The notes under the pieces were generated by a model, which did no database searches, was not told the DNA's origin, and saw nothing but the letters and a program-made list of their open reading frames with translations. Shown here piece after piece: positions 10,450 to 18,508 of a stretch of 64,000 bases of DNA. Within the stretch, counting starts at the first letter, position 1. Every line of letters begins with the position of its first letter. This DNA is from Paludibacteraceae bacterium. GTDB lineage: Bacteria > Bacteroidota > Bacteroidia > Bacteroidales > Paludibacteraceae. The translations under genes were made by a program, and so were the position numbers. The stretch covers positions 1 through 64,000 of the forward strand of contig JAFZNG010000005.1 of the NCBI GenBank assembly GCA_017551025.1, given 5' to 3'.

Positions 10450-13400
10450 CTAATGAATAAATAGGATTTTTACCACGGTGTGCGCACCGTTGGGTTCATT
10501 ACACAGAGCGGTATATACGCCGCTCTGTGCGCGTTTACCGTACTGATTATTACCGTCCCAGACAGCGATGCCGCCGTGGCTGCGCGTCTTGCAAACCAGG
10601 TTGCCCTGCTCGTCGATGATATTCACCGTCGTATTCTCCATCAGACCGGCTATGCTGATCACGCCACCATAGTTCTGCCGCACCGGATTAGGGAAGGCAT
10701 AGGCGTGCTCCAGCGTCTCTTGCGGAGCGGAGGCATCGCTGCGATAACTGGCAATACCGTTGGCCGTACCCACAAATACCTCTCCCGTATTCGGCATAAT
10801 AGCAATCGATTGGATATTATTGGACGGCAAGAGCGAGTTGTCGGTCGTAAAATGCGCCACGGTAATCGTATCATCCTCGATGAGATACAGACCCGAGTTC
10901 TCGGTGCCGATCCATATACGGTTGCCGCCATCGGGTACGATACAGTTGACTTTCTCGTTGCCCAGCAGGTAATCGCCCAAATTGGTGCCGTCGTTGCGCG
11001 GGATAACGATGCGGCGGCATGCATTCGAACTGAAGAAATCAATATCACTCGGGATCAACAGTATGCCCGCGGAGGTGCCTACCCACAGACGGTCTTGCGC
11101 ATCTTGTGCCACACACATAATATTGTTGGGCGTCAGGGTATTTCCGTTCTCCTGATCGATCCATGTGCTGCGTTTGATACAACGGTCGTCGCCGCTGTTC
11201 ATAGGCGTGCCGCCGTCGTCCAATAGGATGAGTCCCTGGGTCTGTCGCTGATCGATGATCCATTTCCGATTCGAATTGCGCTGGTCGATATAGATAGCCC
11301 CCGGTGTGTTCAGCTCGATAGCCGCTCCCTGACCGTATAGCTGCAGCGCCTTCCATTGTCCGTAGGGATTGCGCACATGCAGCGGTGCACCTATCGAGGT
11401 GGCGTTGAGCACCCATAGATTACCTGCGGCATCCATCGTAGCACCATCCGTACGCGTGAAATAGGTATTGCTCACCTGCGCGTTGACGCGACGCAGGGTA
11501 CTGTTCAGACTGTCGTAATGGTTCACCGCCTGATAGTCGCGGAACTCAAAGACGCCCGTACCGTACGTGGCTACAAAGAAGTGCCCGGGATCCTGTTCGT
11601 CTACGGCGAAACTAACCGCATCACGCATATCTACCGTTAGTTTCTGATAGGTCTCGTGCCAGGGGATACCGCGCCAGCCCGTGCCGTCATAGATACTCAG
11701 ATCGGCCAGGCGACCGTAGTTCTCTGCCCAACGACCACCGGGTGCGACATAGATACGGTCGTTGGCCGCAAAGAGCCGGTAACCGATATTATTGATGGGA
11801 CCTTCCGGTTGGTAGAACTGATCGCCTTCCGCACTCAGTCGTACCAGTCCGCGTCCCGAGACGGCCAGCCAGTACTGTCCCTCCGAATAGATAGCATCTT
11901 GGGGTTGGTAACTGCCGGTCAGACCACTCGTCTGGTCATCCTCTGCGAGTAGGAACAAGCCGTACCCTTCCTGATAAACCAACAACTGATGGTTGCTACT
12001 ATGCATCCATTGGGTAGGATGGGTCGTTATGGGGAGCCATCCGCCGTCTTGCAGACGGTAGAGCTGGTTTTGCTGGAGCAGGTAGATGCGGTCGTAGCAC
12101 GTAGCTACTTGCGGCGTACCCGTCTGCGGCAACCATCGGCGGTGCCATACAGAATAATCCTCCAGCGGGTCGTTTATGCTGGCTACGAACAGTTCGTCTG
12201 AGGTGAAGGCATACAGACTGTCTCCTAATACGGCCAGTTGCTCGATGGATACGTCCGAAGCATTCGAACCGATATAGTAGGTCTCTGCCACTTCAGCCTT
12301 GCGCATGTTAACGGCTATAATACCGAACGGCATACCCAGGTAGGTGTACTTGCCGCCTACGCAGACAGCCTGGATATCTACGGCCATCGAACTGGCTTTC
12401 ATCATTAGGTCGGGCATACTATGTACCGTACCGTCGTCCTCTAGTAGGTCGATACGGCCGTCGCTATAAGCGATCAGCAGTTGGTGCGTTGCTTTGTCAT
12501 ATGCTATATGTACGGCCGTCTCGCCGGTTAGTCCGTTGGTCTTGTTCCATACGGTGATGTCCTCCGTGGCACGATCTACCGAGAATACGCCTCCGTCGGC
12601 CAGTGCATAAATGGTCTCGCGGTTGCCGGCTACCTCTGTCGGGTTGGTGTAGGCATGATGGAGACGCCATTGCATCATCTGTCCTAGTTCGCGTCCCTCG
12701 TCATCGGTCTGCGTGGCGGGCAGTCCGTCGTCCGTACCCTTGGGGTCGTATTCTACCAGTCCGTCTCCCGTGCCGACAAATACATGCTCCGTGGAGGCGT
12801 CATAAGCCAGCGAAAGGATGGCATTCGACGACAAGGCCGTGTTGTCCGAAGTGTAATGCGCCACGAGCGTATCAGCCTCCGCGTTCAGTAGATACACGCC
12901 GTATCCCTGACTGCCGAGCCAGAGTCTGCCCTCCGCATCTTCCACCATGGCCTGGAATTGTTGCGAGCCAATAGGGTTCTCGCCATTCTCATCCACGATA
13001 TCGGGTTGTATGATGGCATCGGAGGTGAAGAAGTCAGTATCGGGATCTATATAGGCAGCTCCCTGACCGGTCATCAGCCACAGACGACCGTGACTGTCTT
13101 GCGTGATGCCCAGTATAGAGGAGGGCTTGAATGAATGGCCATGCTGGTTGGTCCACTCGTCGCGTACTACGGTGCGATCGTCCGAGGCATCGTAGGGCGT
13201 GCCGTTATCATCCATGAGGCATAGGCCTGTCGGCTTACGTGCACCGGCTATCCACTTCCGCTGCGGCCGGGTCTTGTCGATGACCAATCCTCCCGGTGTA
13301 GCCATGGCCCACTGTACATCGTTTGCCGTTAGCGCTATACCGTGCCACTCACCGGTGTTGTCCAAGCTGGCCAGCTGATAAGGTACAGTATGCGCCACGG

Positions 13401-14514
13401 TGAGCCATAGACGACCGTCTCCGTCATAGACGGCATTGTCCAGACGGGTGTAGTTGTCCGGATTGCTGGGGATGGCGGCATGAATCACACCGTTGGCCGA
13501 GGTGTGACTCAGAAGACTGTCGTCGCGGAACTCATACAATCCCGTACCGTAACTGGTAACAAAACAATGATGCGCATCGGCCGGATCTACGGCTACGTTG
13601 ACGAAATCCAGTACGTTTTTGCCCGTTCTGGCACGGATGGCATCGCTGGTGATATTCAACCAGTTCTGTCCGTCGTAGCGCATCAAGAAGCCGGGCGTGT
13701 TGTATTGCGTATCCCAGCGTCCACCGGGTACGACATAGAGCATGCCGTTGTAAGCCGTCATGCGATACGGCTTATTCTCCAGCGGACCTTGCGGCTTGTA
13801 GGTGAGTCGGTCGGTCTGGGTAAAACGCACGATACCCTCGGCATGACCTACATACCAGTGGTTGGTGGCATCCTGATAATGAATACCTTTCTCCTCGTCG
13901 CGGGCGATACGTCCCAGGGGCTCGTGCCGCCAGGTACGGTAATCCTCCAGCGGATCGCTCAGTCGGGCACAATAGAGGCTGTCATCGGTGAAAGCGTAGA
14001 TGCTGTCCGATTGAATGACGATATCCTTGACGGGTGTCTCCTGACCATCGGGGCGCAACCAGTAGGTATCTACGAGTTTCTGCTCGCGCAGATCCATGGT
14101 CTGAATACCATAATGCGTGGACAGATAAGCGGTGCGACCGTGAATAGTGATATTGTAGATGGTCTTGCGCTGGGTCATGTCCTTGTCGTAGAGCTCGCCG
14201 ACATACTTGACACCTCTTGCCGACAGGACGTCTATCTTGCCGTACTCATAGGCAATCAGGAGTTGCTCACCTGCCTCGTCGTACAGGATACACGTGATAT
14301 TGATGCCATGCAGTCCGGACTGACGGTTGTAAACGCGTATCTGCTCCGTCTGCTTGTCTACGCTAAATAGACTACCGTCCGAGACGGCATAGACACGTTC
14401 CGGTGCCATGGCAATCTGGATGACATTATTATACGCATAATGCGTGGTCCACCGCCCGGCGTGGGCGGTTGCAGTCAGCAGGAGTAGCAGCAGTATGTAA
14501 CGGAAGCGTCTCAC
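10450..14514 (-). CDS. PorZ-like two-component-regulator-propeller protein, internally duplicated, with C-terminal domain
   Basis: The 1354-residue secreted protein has a signal peptide (residues 1-20), two consecutive homologous halves (about 20-605 and 613-1255) and a C-terminal beta-sandwich (about 1265-1354, AFPNPVRQN to the end) of the type IX secretion kind. Each half has Reg_prop-like blades and paired landmarks in the same order: DGSLFSVDK / DGGVFSVDR, DPLEDYRTW / DPLEDYSVW, YVVPGGRW / YVAPGGRW, SYGTGLYEFRD / TYGTGVFEFRD, RPQRKWI / NSNRKWI, DSHGRLWL / DAQDRLWVG. PorZ of Porphyromonas is about 776 residues with two propellers and one such tail, so this looks like a doubled PorZ. It starts with GTG at 14514, overlapping the rdgB stop by four bases. 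A role in delivering anionic lipopolysaccharide to the sortase is known for PorZ and only inferred here. Confidence 0.8.
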   Translation of the reverse strand: MRRFRYILLLLLLTATAHAGRWTTHYAYNNVIQIAMAPERVYAVSDGSLFSVDKQTEQIRVYNRQSGLHGINITCILYDEAGEQLLIAYEYGKIDVLSARGVKYVGELYDKDMTQRKTIYNITIHGRTAYLSTHYGIQTMDLREQKLVDTYWLRPDGQETPVKDIVIQSDSIYAFTDDSLYCARLSDPLEDYRTWRHEPLGRIARDEEKGIHYQDATNHWYVGHAEGIVRFTQTDRLTYKPQGPLENKPYRMTAYNGMLYVVPGGRWDTQYNTPGFLMRYDGQNWLNITSDAIRARTGKNVLDFVNVAVDPADAHHCFVTSYGTGLYEFRDDSLLSHTSANGVIHAAIPSNPDNYTRLDNAVYDGDGRLWLTVAHTVPYQLASLDNTGEWHGIALTANDVQWAMATPGGLVIDKTRPQRKWIAGARKPTGLCLMDDNGTPYDASDDRTVVRDEWTNQHGHSFKPSSILGITQDSHGRLWLMTGQGAAYIDPDTDFFTSDAIIQPDIVDENGENPIGSQQFQAMVEDAEGRLWLGSQGYGVYLLNAEADTLVAHYTSDNTALSSNAILSLAYDASTEHVFVGTGDGLVEYDPKGTDDGLPATQTDDEGRELGQMMQWRLHHAYTNPTEVAGNRETIYALADGGVFSVDRATEDITVWNKTNGLTGETAVHIAYDKATHQLLIAYSDGRIDLLEDDGTVHSMPDLMMKASSMAVDIQAVCVGGKYTYLGMPFGIIAVNMRKAEVAETYYIGSNASDVSIEQLAVLGDSLYAFTSDELFVASINDPLEDYSVWHRRWLPQTGTPQVATCYDRIYLLQQNQLYRLQDGGWLPITTHPTQWMHSSNHQLLVYQEGYGLFLLAEDDQTSGLTGSYQPQDAIYSEGQYWLAVSGRGLVRLSAEGDQFYQPEGPINNIGYRLFAANDRIYVAPGGRWAENYGRLADLSIYDGTGWRGIPWHETYQKLTVDMRDAVSFAVDEQDPGHFFVATYGTGVFEFRDYQAVNHYDSLNSTLRRVNAQVSNTYFTRTDGATMDAAGNLWVLNATSIGAPLHVRNPYGQWKALQLYGQGAAIELNTPGAIYIDQRNSNRKWIIDQRQTQGLILLDDGGTPMNSGDDRCIKRSTWIDQENGNTLTPNNIMCVAQDAQDRLWVGTSAGILLIPSDIDFFSSNACRRIVIPRNDGTNLGDYLLGNEKVNCIVPDGGNRIWIGTENSGLYLIEDDTITVAHFTTDNSLLPSNNIQSIAIMPNTGEVFVGTANGIASYRSDASAPQETLEHAYAFPNPVRQNYGGVISIAGLMENTTVNIIDEQGNLVCKTRSHGGIAVWDGNNQYGKRAQSGVYTALCNEPNGAHTVVKILFIH

Positions 14515-15104
14515 GATACGTGTAAGATTCGTTTTAGTTCGCTCATGGCGCGAGCACGGTGACTGATAGCGTTCTTCAACTCGGCCGGCAGTTCGGCAAA
14601 GGTGCGGTCGTAGTCGTCAGGAATAAATACGGGGTCGTAACCGAACCCGCCGTTGCCGTATTCGCTGTCGGCAATCCATCCGCCTACTACGCCGCTCACC
14701 TGTTGCGTACGTCCGTCGGCCGTGATGAGCGTCACGACGGTGCGGAACTGCGCCTTGCGATTCGTCTCGCCTGCCAGTTCGTGGAGGGCTTTTTGCCGAT
14801 TGGCGGCGGCTTCTCCGGCCCAGCGGGCGGTATAGACACCCGGCTTACCGCCCAGCGCATCTATCTCCAGCCCCGTGTCATCGGCAAAGACGCCGTCTAT
14901 CGTATTCCATTGACCGCGAGCGCTCAGCCATTGGCTGATCGTCTCGGCTTTGATACGGCTGTTCTCGTCGAGCGTGGCGCCGGTCTCCTCGATCTCATCG
15001 GTATACCCCAGTTCCTCCAGACTGATAACGTCTATATCAGCCGGCAGAATATGACGTACTTCGTCTAATTTATGGGCATTATTTGTTGCAAAAACCAATT
15101 TCAT
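14511..15104 (-). CDS. rdgB: Non-canonical purine NTP pyrophosphatase (RdgB/HAM1)
   Basis: Hydrolyses ITP, dITP and XTP to monophosphates, keeping deaminated purines out of nucleic acids. The 197-residue protein starts with the family signature LVFATNNAHKLDEV, has ADDTGLEIDALGG near 70, the PGVYTARWAGE motif, and ends with SHRARAMSEL. I chose ATG 15104; a longer frame extends upstream to 15449 but runs through the promoter and the opposite gene. The -7 box ends four bases before the ATG, so the message may be leaderless. The gene overlaps the porZ-like gene by GTGA. Confidence 0.94.
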   Translation of the reverse strand: MKLVFATNNAHKLDEVRHILPADIDVISLEELGYTDEIEETGATLDENSRIKAETISQWLSARGQWNTIDGVFADDTGLEIDALGGKPGVYTARWAGEAAANRQKALHELAGETNRKAQFRTVVTLITADGRTQQVSGVVGGWIADSEYGNGGFGYDPVFIPDDYDRTFAELPAELKNAISHRARAMSELKRILHVS

Positions 15105-15108
15105 GCTG

Positions 15109-15140
15109 CAAAGATACAAAAGAATTTGCATATATGCAAA
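15109..15140 (-). promoter_or_regulatory. rdgB promoter (half of a divergent pair)
   Basis: On the minus strand TTTG (15137-15140), 20 bases, TATCTTTG (15109-15116). Its -33 box is the right end of the perfect 16-base palindrome TTTGCATATATGCAAA at 15125-15140. Confidence 0.75.
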
Positions 15141-15156
15141 ATTTTGTATAATTTTG
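15125..15156 (+). promoter_or_regulatory. DUF2147 gene promoter (half of a divergent pair)
   Basis: TTTG 15125-15128, 20 bases, TAATTTTG 15149-15156. The -33 box is the left end of the same palindrome used by the rdgB promoter, so the two promoters overlap by 16 bases. Confidence 0.75.
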
Positions 15157-15179
15157 TCAGCGAAATCAAAACAAATCGC

Positions 15180-15611
15180 ATGAAACGTATCGTATTTTTG
15201 GCGCTTATGCTCTGTTCGGCCCTTCTGGCATCGGCGCAAGTGAGCGAGATAGTAGGGCGCTGGAAGACCGTGGATGACCGCACGGGTAACAGTTATTCTA
15301 TCGTACTGATCTACCGCGGTGCGGACGGACTGTACTACGGCAAGATCGACCGCCTCTTGGTGGGTCCTCGCGATGCCGTATGCAAGGAGTGCACCGGTGC
15401 GGATAAGGACAAGCGACTCGAGGGACTGGTGTTCATTCGGGGTATGCACGAAGAAAAAGGAGAATTGCGCGGTGGCAAACTCCTTGATCCTGAGAGTGGT
15501 AAGTTTTACTATGGTAAAATCTACCTAAAGAACGGAAAACTCGTGCTACGAGGTTCGCTCGATCGAGCCGGTATACTTGGCCGCAGCCAGACTTGGTTAC
15601 GCGTCAAGTGA
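15180..15611 (+). CDS. Exported DUF2147 protein
   Basis: The 143-residue protein has a clear signal peptide (MKRIVFLALMLCSALLASA, cleavage near residue 19) and then the DUF2147 fold: EIVGRWKTVDD, a central VCKECTGADKDKRLEG segment with a Cys-x2-Cys pair, GGKLLDPESGKFYYGKI, and LVLRGSLDRAGILGRSQTW at the end. Members are small periplasmic or outer-membrane-associated proteins of unknown function. ATG 15180 is chosen because the signal peptide starts there and a promoter lies just upstream. Its end overlaps the convergent hit gene by 15 bases. Confidence 0.85.
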   Translation: MKRIVFLALMLCSALLASAQVSEIVGRWKTVDDRTGNSYSIVLIYRGADGLYYGKIDRLLVGPRDAVCKECTGADKDKRLEGLVFIRGMHEEKGELRGGKLLDPESGKFYYGKIYLKNGKLVLRGSLDRAGILGRSQTWLRVK

Positions 15612-16010
15612 TTCTACCGCCTCGGCAATCGAGTTGGCTATCATAGCCATCTCCTCGCTCTCGAGCGAAAGCTTGGGATTGGTGAAAAGCATGTCTTTCT
15701 CCGAATTCATCGGAACGAGATGGACATGCACATGATTCACCTCCATACCCAGTACGGCTACGCCGACACGCTTACAGCCTGTGGCCTCTTTCAGGCCGCG
15801 GGCTACTTTTTTAGCGAATACCATCAATCCGGCCAGCATGTCGTCGTCGAGGTCGAAGATATAGTCGGCCTCGGGTTCCGGCAGCTTGGGAATCACCAGA
15901 GTGTGGCCTTTCTGCAGCGGATTGATATCCAGGAAGGCGTAGTAGCGATCATCCTCAGCCACCTTGTAGCTGGGGATGTCACCGTTGATAATGCGTGTGA
16001 AAAGTGTCAT
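15597..16010 (-). CDS. HIT family nucleotide-binding hydrolase
   Basis: The 137-residue protein is a histidine-triad hydrolase of the Hint/HinT branch: an N-terminal FTRIINGDIPSYKVAED, DINPLQKGHTLVIPK near 28-42, and the catalytic triad His-x-His-x-His (HVHVHLVP) near 114. It would hydrolyse adenosine phosphoramidate-type bonds; the natural substrate is unknown. It follows greA by 12 bases on the same strand and overlaps the 3' end of the DUF2147 gene. Confidence 0.92.
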   Translation of the reverse strand: MTLFTRIINGDIPSYKVAEDDRYYAFLDINPLQKGHTLVIPKLPEPEADYIFDLDDDMLAGLMVFAKKVARGLKEATGCKRVGVAVLGMEVNHVHVHLVPMNSEKDMLFTNPKLSLESEEMAMIANSIAEAVESLDA

Positions 16011-16022
16011 AACGATTGACGA

Positions 16023-16493
16023 TTATAAGCTGATATCCAGGATTTCAAACTCCATAATACCGGCCGGTACCTGTACCTGAGCGGTCTCGCCTACGTGCTT
16101 ACCCATCAGTCCCTTGGCAATCGGGGTCGTCACGGCAATCTTGCCCTCGGCAATATTAGCCTCGCCCTCGGTTACCAACTGGTAGGTCTTCTCGGCACCC
16201 GTTTTCTTCACGCGCACGCGTACCTTAGTTAATATCTGTACCTCGTCGGTCGAAACGGAGTTGCGATCAATGATGCGCGCATCCATAATACGTCCTTTGA
16301 GTTGAGCAATCTTGCTTTCCAGCATGCCTTGCTCTTCTTTTGCAGCGTCGTACTCGGCGTTCTCACTCAAGTCGCCTTTGTCGCGTGCCTCCGCTATAGC
16401 GGCAATCACGCGCGGACGCTCTACAGCCTCCAGTCGCTGGAGCTCTTCTTTAAGTTTTTGCAGACCTTCTGCGGTCATGTAAGTTACTGCCAT
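16023..16493 (-). CDS. greA: Transcription elongation factor GreA
   Basis: Binds the RNA polymerase secondary channel and stimulates cleavage of backtracked transcripts. The 156 residues show the N-terminal coiled coil with the two acidic tip residues in GDLSENAEYDAAKE near 41-54, and the C-terminal FKBP-like domain (GKIAVTTPIAKGLMGKHVGE). Length is standard for GreA. The gene lies downstream of a 40-residue ORF and a leader with an attenuator-like hairpin, and upstream of hit in the same transcription unit. Confidence 0.95.
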   Translation of the reverse strand: MAVTYMTAEGLQKLKEELQRLEAVERPRVIAAIAEARDKGDLSENAEYDAAKEEQGMLESKIAQLKGRIMDARIIDRNSVSTDEVQILTKVRVRVKKTGAEKTYQLVTEGEANIAEGKIAVTTPIAKGLMGKHVGETAQVQVPAGIMEFEILDISL

Positions 16494-16520
16494 ATATTCT
16501 AATGTATTATATTTCGTCTG

Positions 16521-16643
16521 TTACCATTTACGTTGTAGTATCTCGGATGCAATCACGGCTTTGCGCACCTCATCAATGTCCTTTAGGTTGGGCATGCTGT
16601 CTACAACATTTTTGTTCGTTTTCTGTGTGTTATCGTTCATCAT
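16521..16643 (-). CDS. 40-residue conserved-looking small protein
   Basis: An open frame of 40 codons starts with ATG-ATG at 16643/16640 and stops at TAA 16523-16521. It is polar at first, followed by DSMPNLKDIDEVRKAVI and ASEILQRKW. The C-terminal pattern (D-x-VRKAxIxSEIL-x-RK-aromatic) is one I recall from small hypothetical proteins of Bacteroidales, which suggests a selected product. It sits between a leader hairpin and greA on the same strand. It has no signal peptide or membrane segment, and its function is unknown. Confidence 0.6.
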   Translation of the reverse strand: MMNDNTQKTNKNVVDSMPNLKDIDEVRKAVIASEILQRKW

Positions 16644-16690
16644 AACGAGCTGTTTTTTCGGTTAAGTATCCTAGTTTGCGTTTTTTTGCT

Positions 16691-16727
16691 TAAAAAGCAA
16701 TAGGAAACTTCACAGCCTCCTATTGCT
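16691..16727 (-). terminator. Attenuator-like hairpin in the greA operon leader
   Basis: A perfect 10-bp stem (16696-16705 with 16718-16727) with a 12-base loop is followed, reading on the minus strand, by five T. It lies about 40 bases after the predicted transcription start and before the first substantial ORF, so it would end or pause transcription of the operon. The left arm overlaps a six-codon ORF. Confidence 0.65.
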
Positions 16728-16730
16728 CAT
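16710..16730 (-). CDS. Possible six-residue leader peptide (MSNRRL)
   Basis: ATG at 16730 and TGA at 16712-16710 enclose Met-Ser-Asn-Arg-Arg-Leu. The coding region is the first arm and loop of the attenuator-like hairpin, so translating ribosomes would prevent its folding. Two adjacent AGG Arg codons could make stalling sensitive to arginyl-tRNA. Very short ORFs arise by chance, so this is tentative. Confidence 0.3.
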   Translation of the reverse strand: MSNRRL

Positions 16731-16771
16731 TTTAAACCTAAACCTTAACTATGAAAATTTATTTTCGAGTG

Positions 16772-16803
16772 CAAAGGTACGGCTTTTTTTTGATATACGC
16801 AAA
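16772..16803 (-). promoter_or_regulatory. greA operon promoter
   Basis: On the minus strand TTTG (16800-16803), 20 bases, TACCTTTG (16772-16779). Transcription should start near 16767, giving a leader of about 125 bases. The plus strand here also has TTTG at 16789-16792 but only a poor -7 box. Confidence 0.75.
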
Positions 16804-16889
16804 TTTTTGTGTGATTTTTGCGCTTTTTTATCGAAATAATTCGAAGAAAATTTACAAATATCAATTTTTCCACAAAAAACGACAATTTA

Positions 16890-16923
16890 TTATTGCCCGT
16901 TTGCAATAAAATCACTACCTTTG
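16890..16923 (+). promoter_or_regulatory. uxaB promoter with inverted repeat
   Basis: TACCTTTG at 16916-16923 is preceded at 20 bases by ATTG (16892-16895), a weak -33 box. An inverted repeat TTATTGC (16890-16896) / GCAATAA (16903-16909) overlaps the -33 box and the spacer, where a repressor or activator could bind. The region 16804-16890 is AT-rich and holds no gene. Confidence 0.55.
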
Positions 16924-16974
16924 CAACGTGAAATAATGCGCGAATAATATTAATCTTTCAAATACAGCATTTTT

Positions 16975-18459
16975 ATGAAAAAAGCACTCAACAAGCAGAC
17001 TGCGCCTAAGAGCGTGATGCCTGAGAAAATCATTCAGTTCGGTGAGGGTAACTTCCTGCGCGCCTTTGTAGATTGGATCGTATGGAACATGAACGCCAAG
17101 ACCAATTTCAACGGTTCGGTAGCTGTTGTGCAACCTATCGAGCGCGGTATGGTAGATTGGTTGAACGGCCAGGACTGCCTTTATCATGTCAACCTCCAGG
17201 GTCGTCTGGACGGCAAGGCTGTCAACTCGCTGGAGCGTATCGACGTTATCTCGCGTGCGCTGAACCCTTACAGCCAGAATGCAGCCTTCATGGCGCTGGC
17301 TGATCAGCCCGAGATTCGTTTCGTGATCTCTAATACCACCGAGGCCGGTATTACCTTCGATCCTTCGTGTAAGTTCACCGACGCACCCGCTTCGGCTTAC
17401 CCCGGCAAACTGGTGCAACTGCTCTTCCGTCGTTATAAGACCTTCAACGGTTGCCCGAGCAAGGGTCTGATCTTCATGCCCTGCGAACTCATCTTCCTCA
17501 ATGGCCACCACCTCAAGGATTGCATCCGCAAGTATATCGAGCTCTGGAAGGACGATTTCGGAGCAGATTACGAGGGCTTCAAGGAGTGGTTTGAGAAGTA
17601 CAACTACGTTTGCGCTACGCTCGTAGACCGTATCGTGCCGGGCTTCCCGCGCAAGGATATCGCTGAGATCCAGGAGAAAGTGGGCTATGCCGACAACCTG
17701 GTGGTTCAGGCCGAGATCTTCCATCTCTGGGTAATCGAGAAGCCGGAGAATATGTCGATTGCCGAACTCGAGGCTGAGTTCCCCGCAAACAAAGCCGGCT
17801 TGAACGTGCTGATCGCCGAATCCGAGAAACCGTACCACGAGCGCAAGGTGACCTTGCTCAACGGCCCGCATACCGTACTGAGCCCCGTAACCTATCTGAG
17901 CGGCGTGAACATCGTTCGCGATGCCTGCAACCATGAGGTACTTGGCAAATACATCCATAAGGTCATGTTCGAGGAGTTACTCGAGACGCTCAACCTGCCG
18001 AAGGATGAACTGAAGGCTTACGGCGAGAGTGTGCTGGAGCGTTTCAACAACCCGTACGTAGACCACGCCGTTACGTCGATCATGCTCAACTCCTTCCCGA
18101 AATTCGAGACACGCGACCTGCCGGGTCTGAAGACTTATCTCGAGCGCAAGGGCGAACTGCCGAAGGGTCTGGTACTCGGTCTCGCGGCTATCATCACCTA
18201 CTACAAGGGTGGTACGCGTGCCGATGGTGCACCTATCGAGCCGAACGATGCTCAAGAGATCATGGACCTGCTGAAGCAACTCTGGGCTACCGGCGACCTA
18301 AAGAAAGTAGCAGAGGGCGTTCTCGGTGCTACGGACGTTATCTGGAAAGAGAGCAAAGAGGATCTGAATAAGATCCCGGGTCTCACCGCGATGGTTGAGG
18401 GCTTCTTGAAAGACATCCAAGAGAAGGGTATGCTCGAGACGGTTAAGACGATTTTATAA
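16975..18459 (+). CDS. uxaB: Tagaturonate reductase (altronate oxidoreductase)
   Basis: Reduces D-tagaturonate to D-altronate with NADH, in the galacturonate branch of pectin breakdown. The 494-residue protein belongs to the mannitol dehydrogenase family: an N-terminal Rossmann entry QFGEGNFLRAFVDW near 22-35 and the catalytic Lys-x5-Asn-Gly-x-His pattern (KVTLLNGPHT near 290). It is followed 49 bases later by uxaA, the next enzyme, with an 8-base repeat array between them. No Shine-Dalgarno is visible. Confidence 0.92.
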   Translation: MKKALNKQTAPKSVMPEKIIQFGEGNFLRAFVDWIVWNMNAKTNFNGSVAVVQPIERGMVDWLNGQDCLYHVNLQGRLDGKAVNSLERIDVISRALNPYSQNAAFMALADQPEIRFVISNTTEAGITFDPSCKFTDAPASAYPGKLVQLLFRRYKTFNGCPSKGLIFMPCELIFLNGHHLKDCIRKYIELWKDDFGADYEGFKEWFEKYNYVCATLVDRIVPGFPRKDIAEIQEKVGYADNLVVQAEIFHLWVIEKPENMSIAELEAEFPANKAGLNVLIAESEKPYHERKVTLLNGPHTVLSPVTYLSGVNIVRDACNHEVLGKYIHKVMFEELLETLNLPKDELKAYGESVLERFNNPYVDHAVTSIMLNSFPKFETRDLPGLKTYLERKGELPKGLVLGLAAIITYYKGGTRADGAPIEPNDAQEIMDLLKQLWATGDLKKVAEGVLGATDVIWKESKEDLNKIPGLTAMVEGFLKDIQEKGMLETVKTIL

Positions 18460-18464
18460 TCCTT

Positions 18465-18498
18465 CGTAATTACGTCATTGCGTCATTACGTCATTACG
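18465..18498 (+). repeat. 8-base tandem array, CGTCATTA family
   Basis: Four units (CGTAATTA, CGTCATTG, CGTCATTA, CGTCATTA) plus CG fill the gap between the uxaB stop and uxaA start. The same family fills the junctions at 26362-26395 and 41500-41535 and occurs inside the RNase R-like gene at 58785-58816. Confidence 0.9.
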
Positions 18499-18508
18499 AA
18501 AATCACTT

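Noticed and set aside
10450-10470. Three-codon ORF (MNK) between folE and the porZ-like gene
   Set aside because: Too short and not preceded by any signal; it overlaps the end of the convergent gene.
15105-15449. N-terminal extension of RdgB to 15449
   Set aside because: The extension reads through the divergent promoter and the opposite DUF2147 gene, and RdgB proteins start at the LVFATNN strand.
18465-18498. CRISPR-like array
   Set aside because: Units are 8 bases, directly adjacent, without spacers; no cas genes are present.
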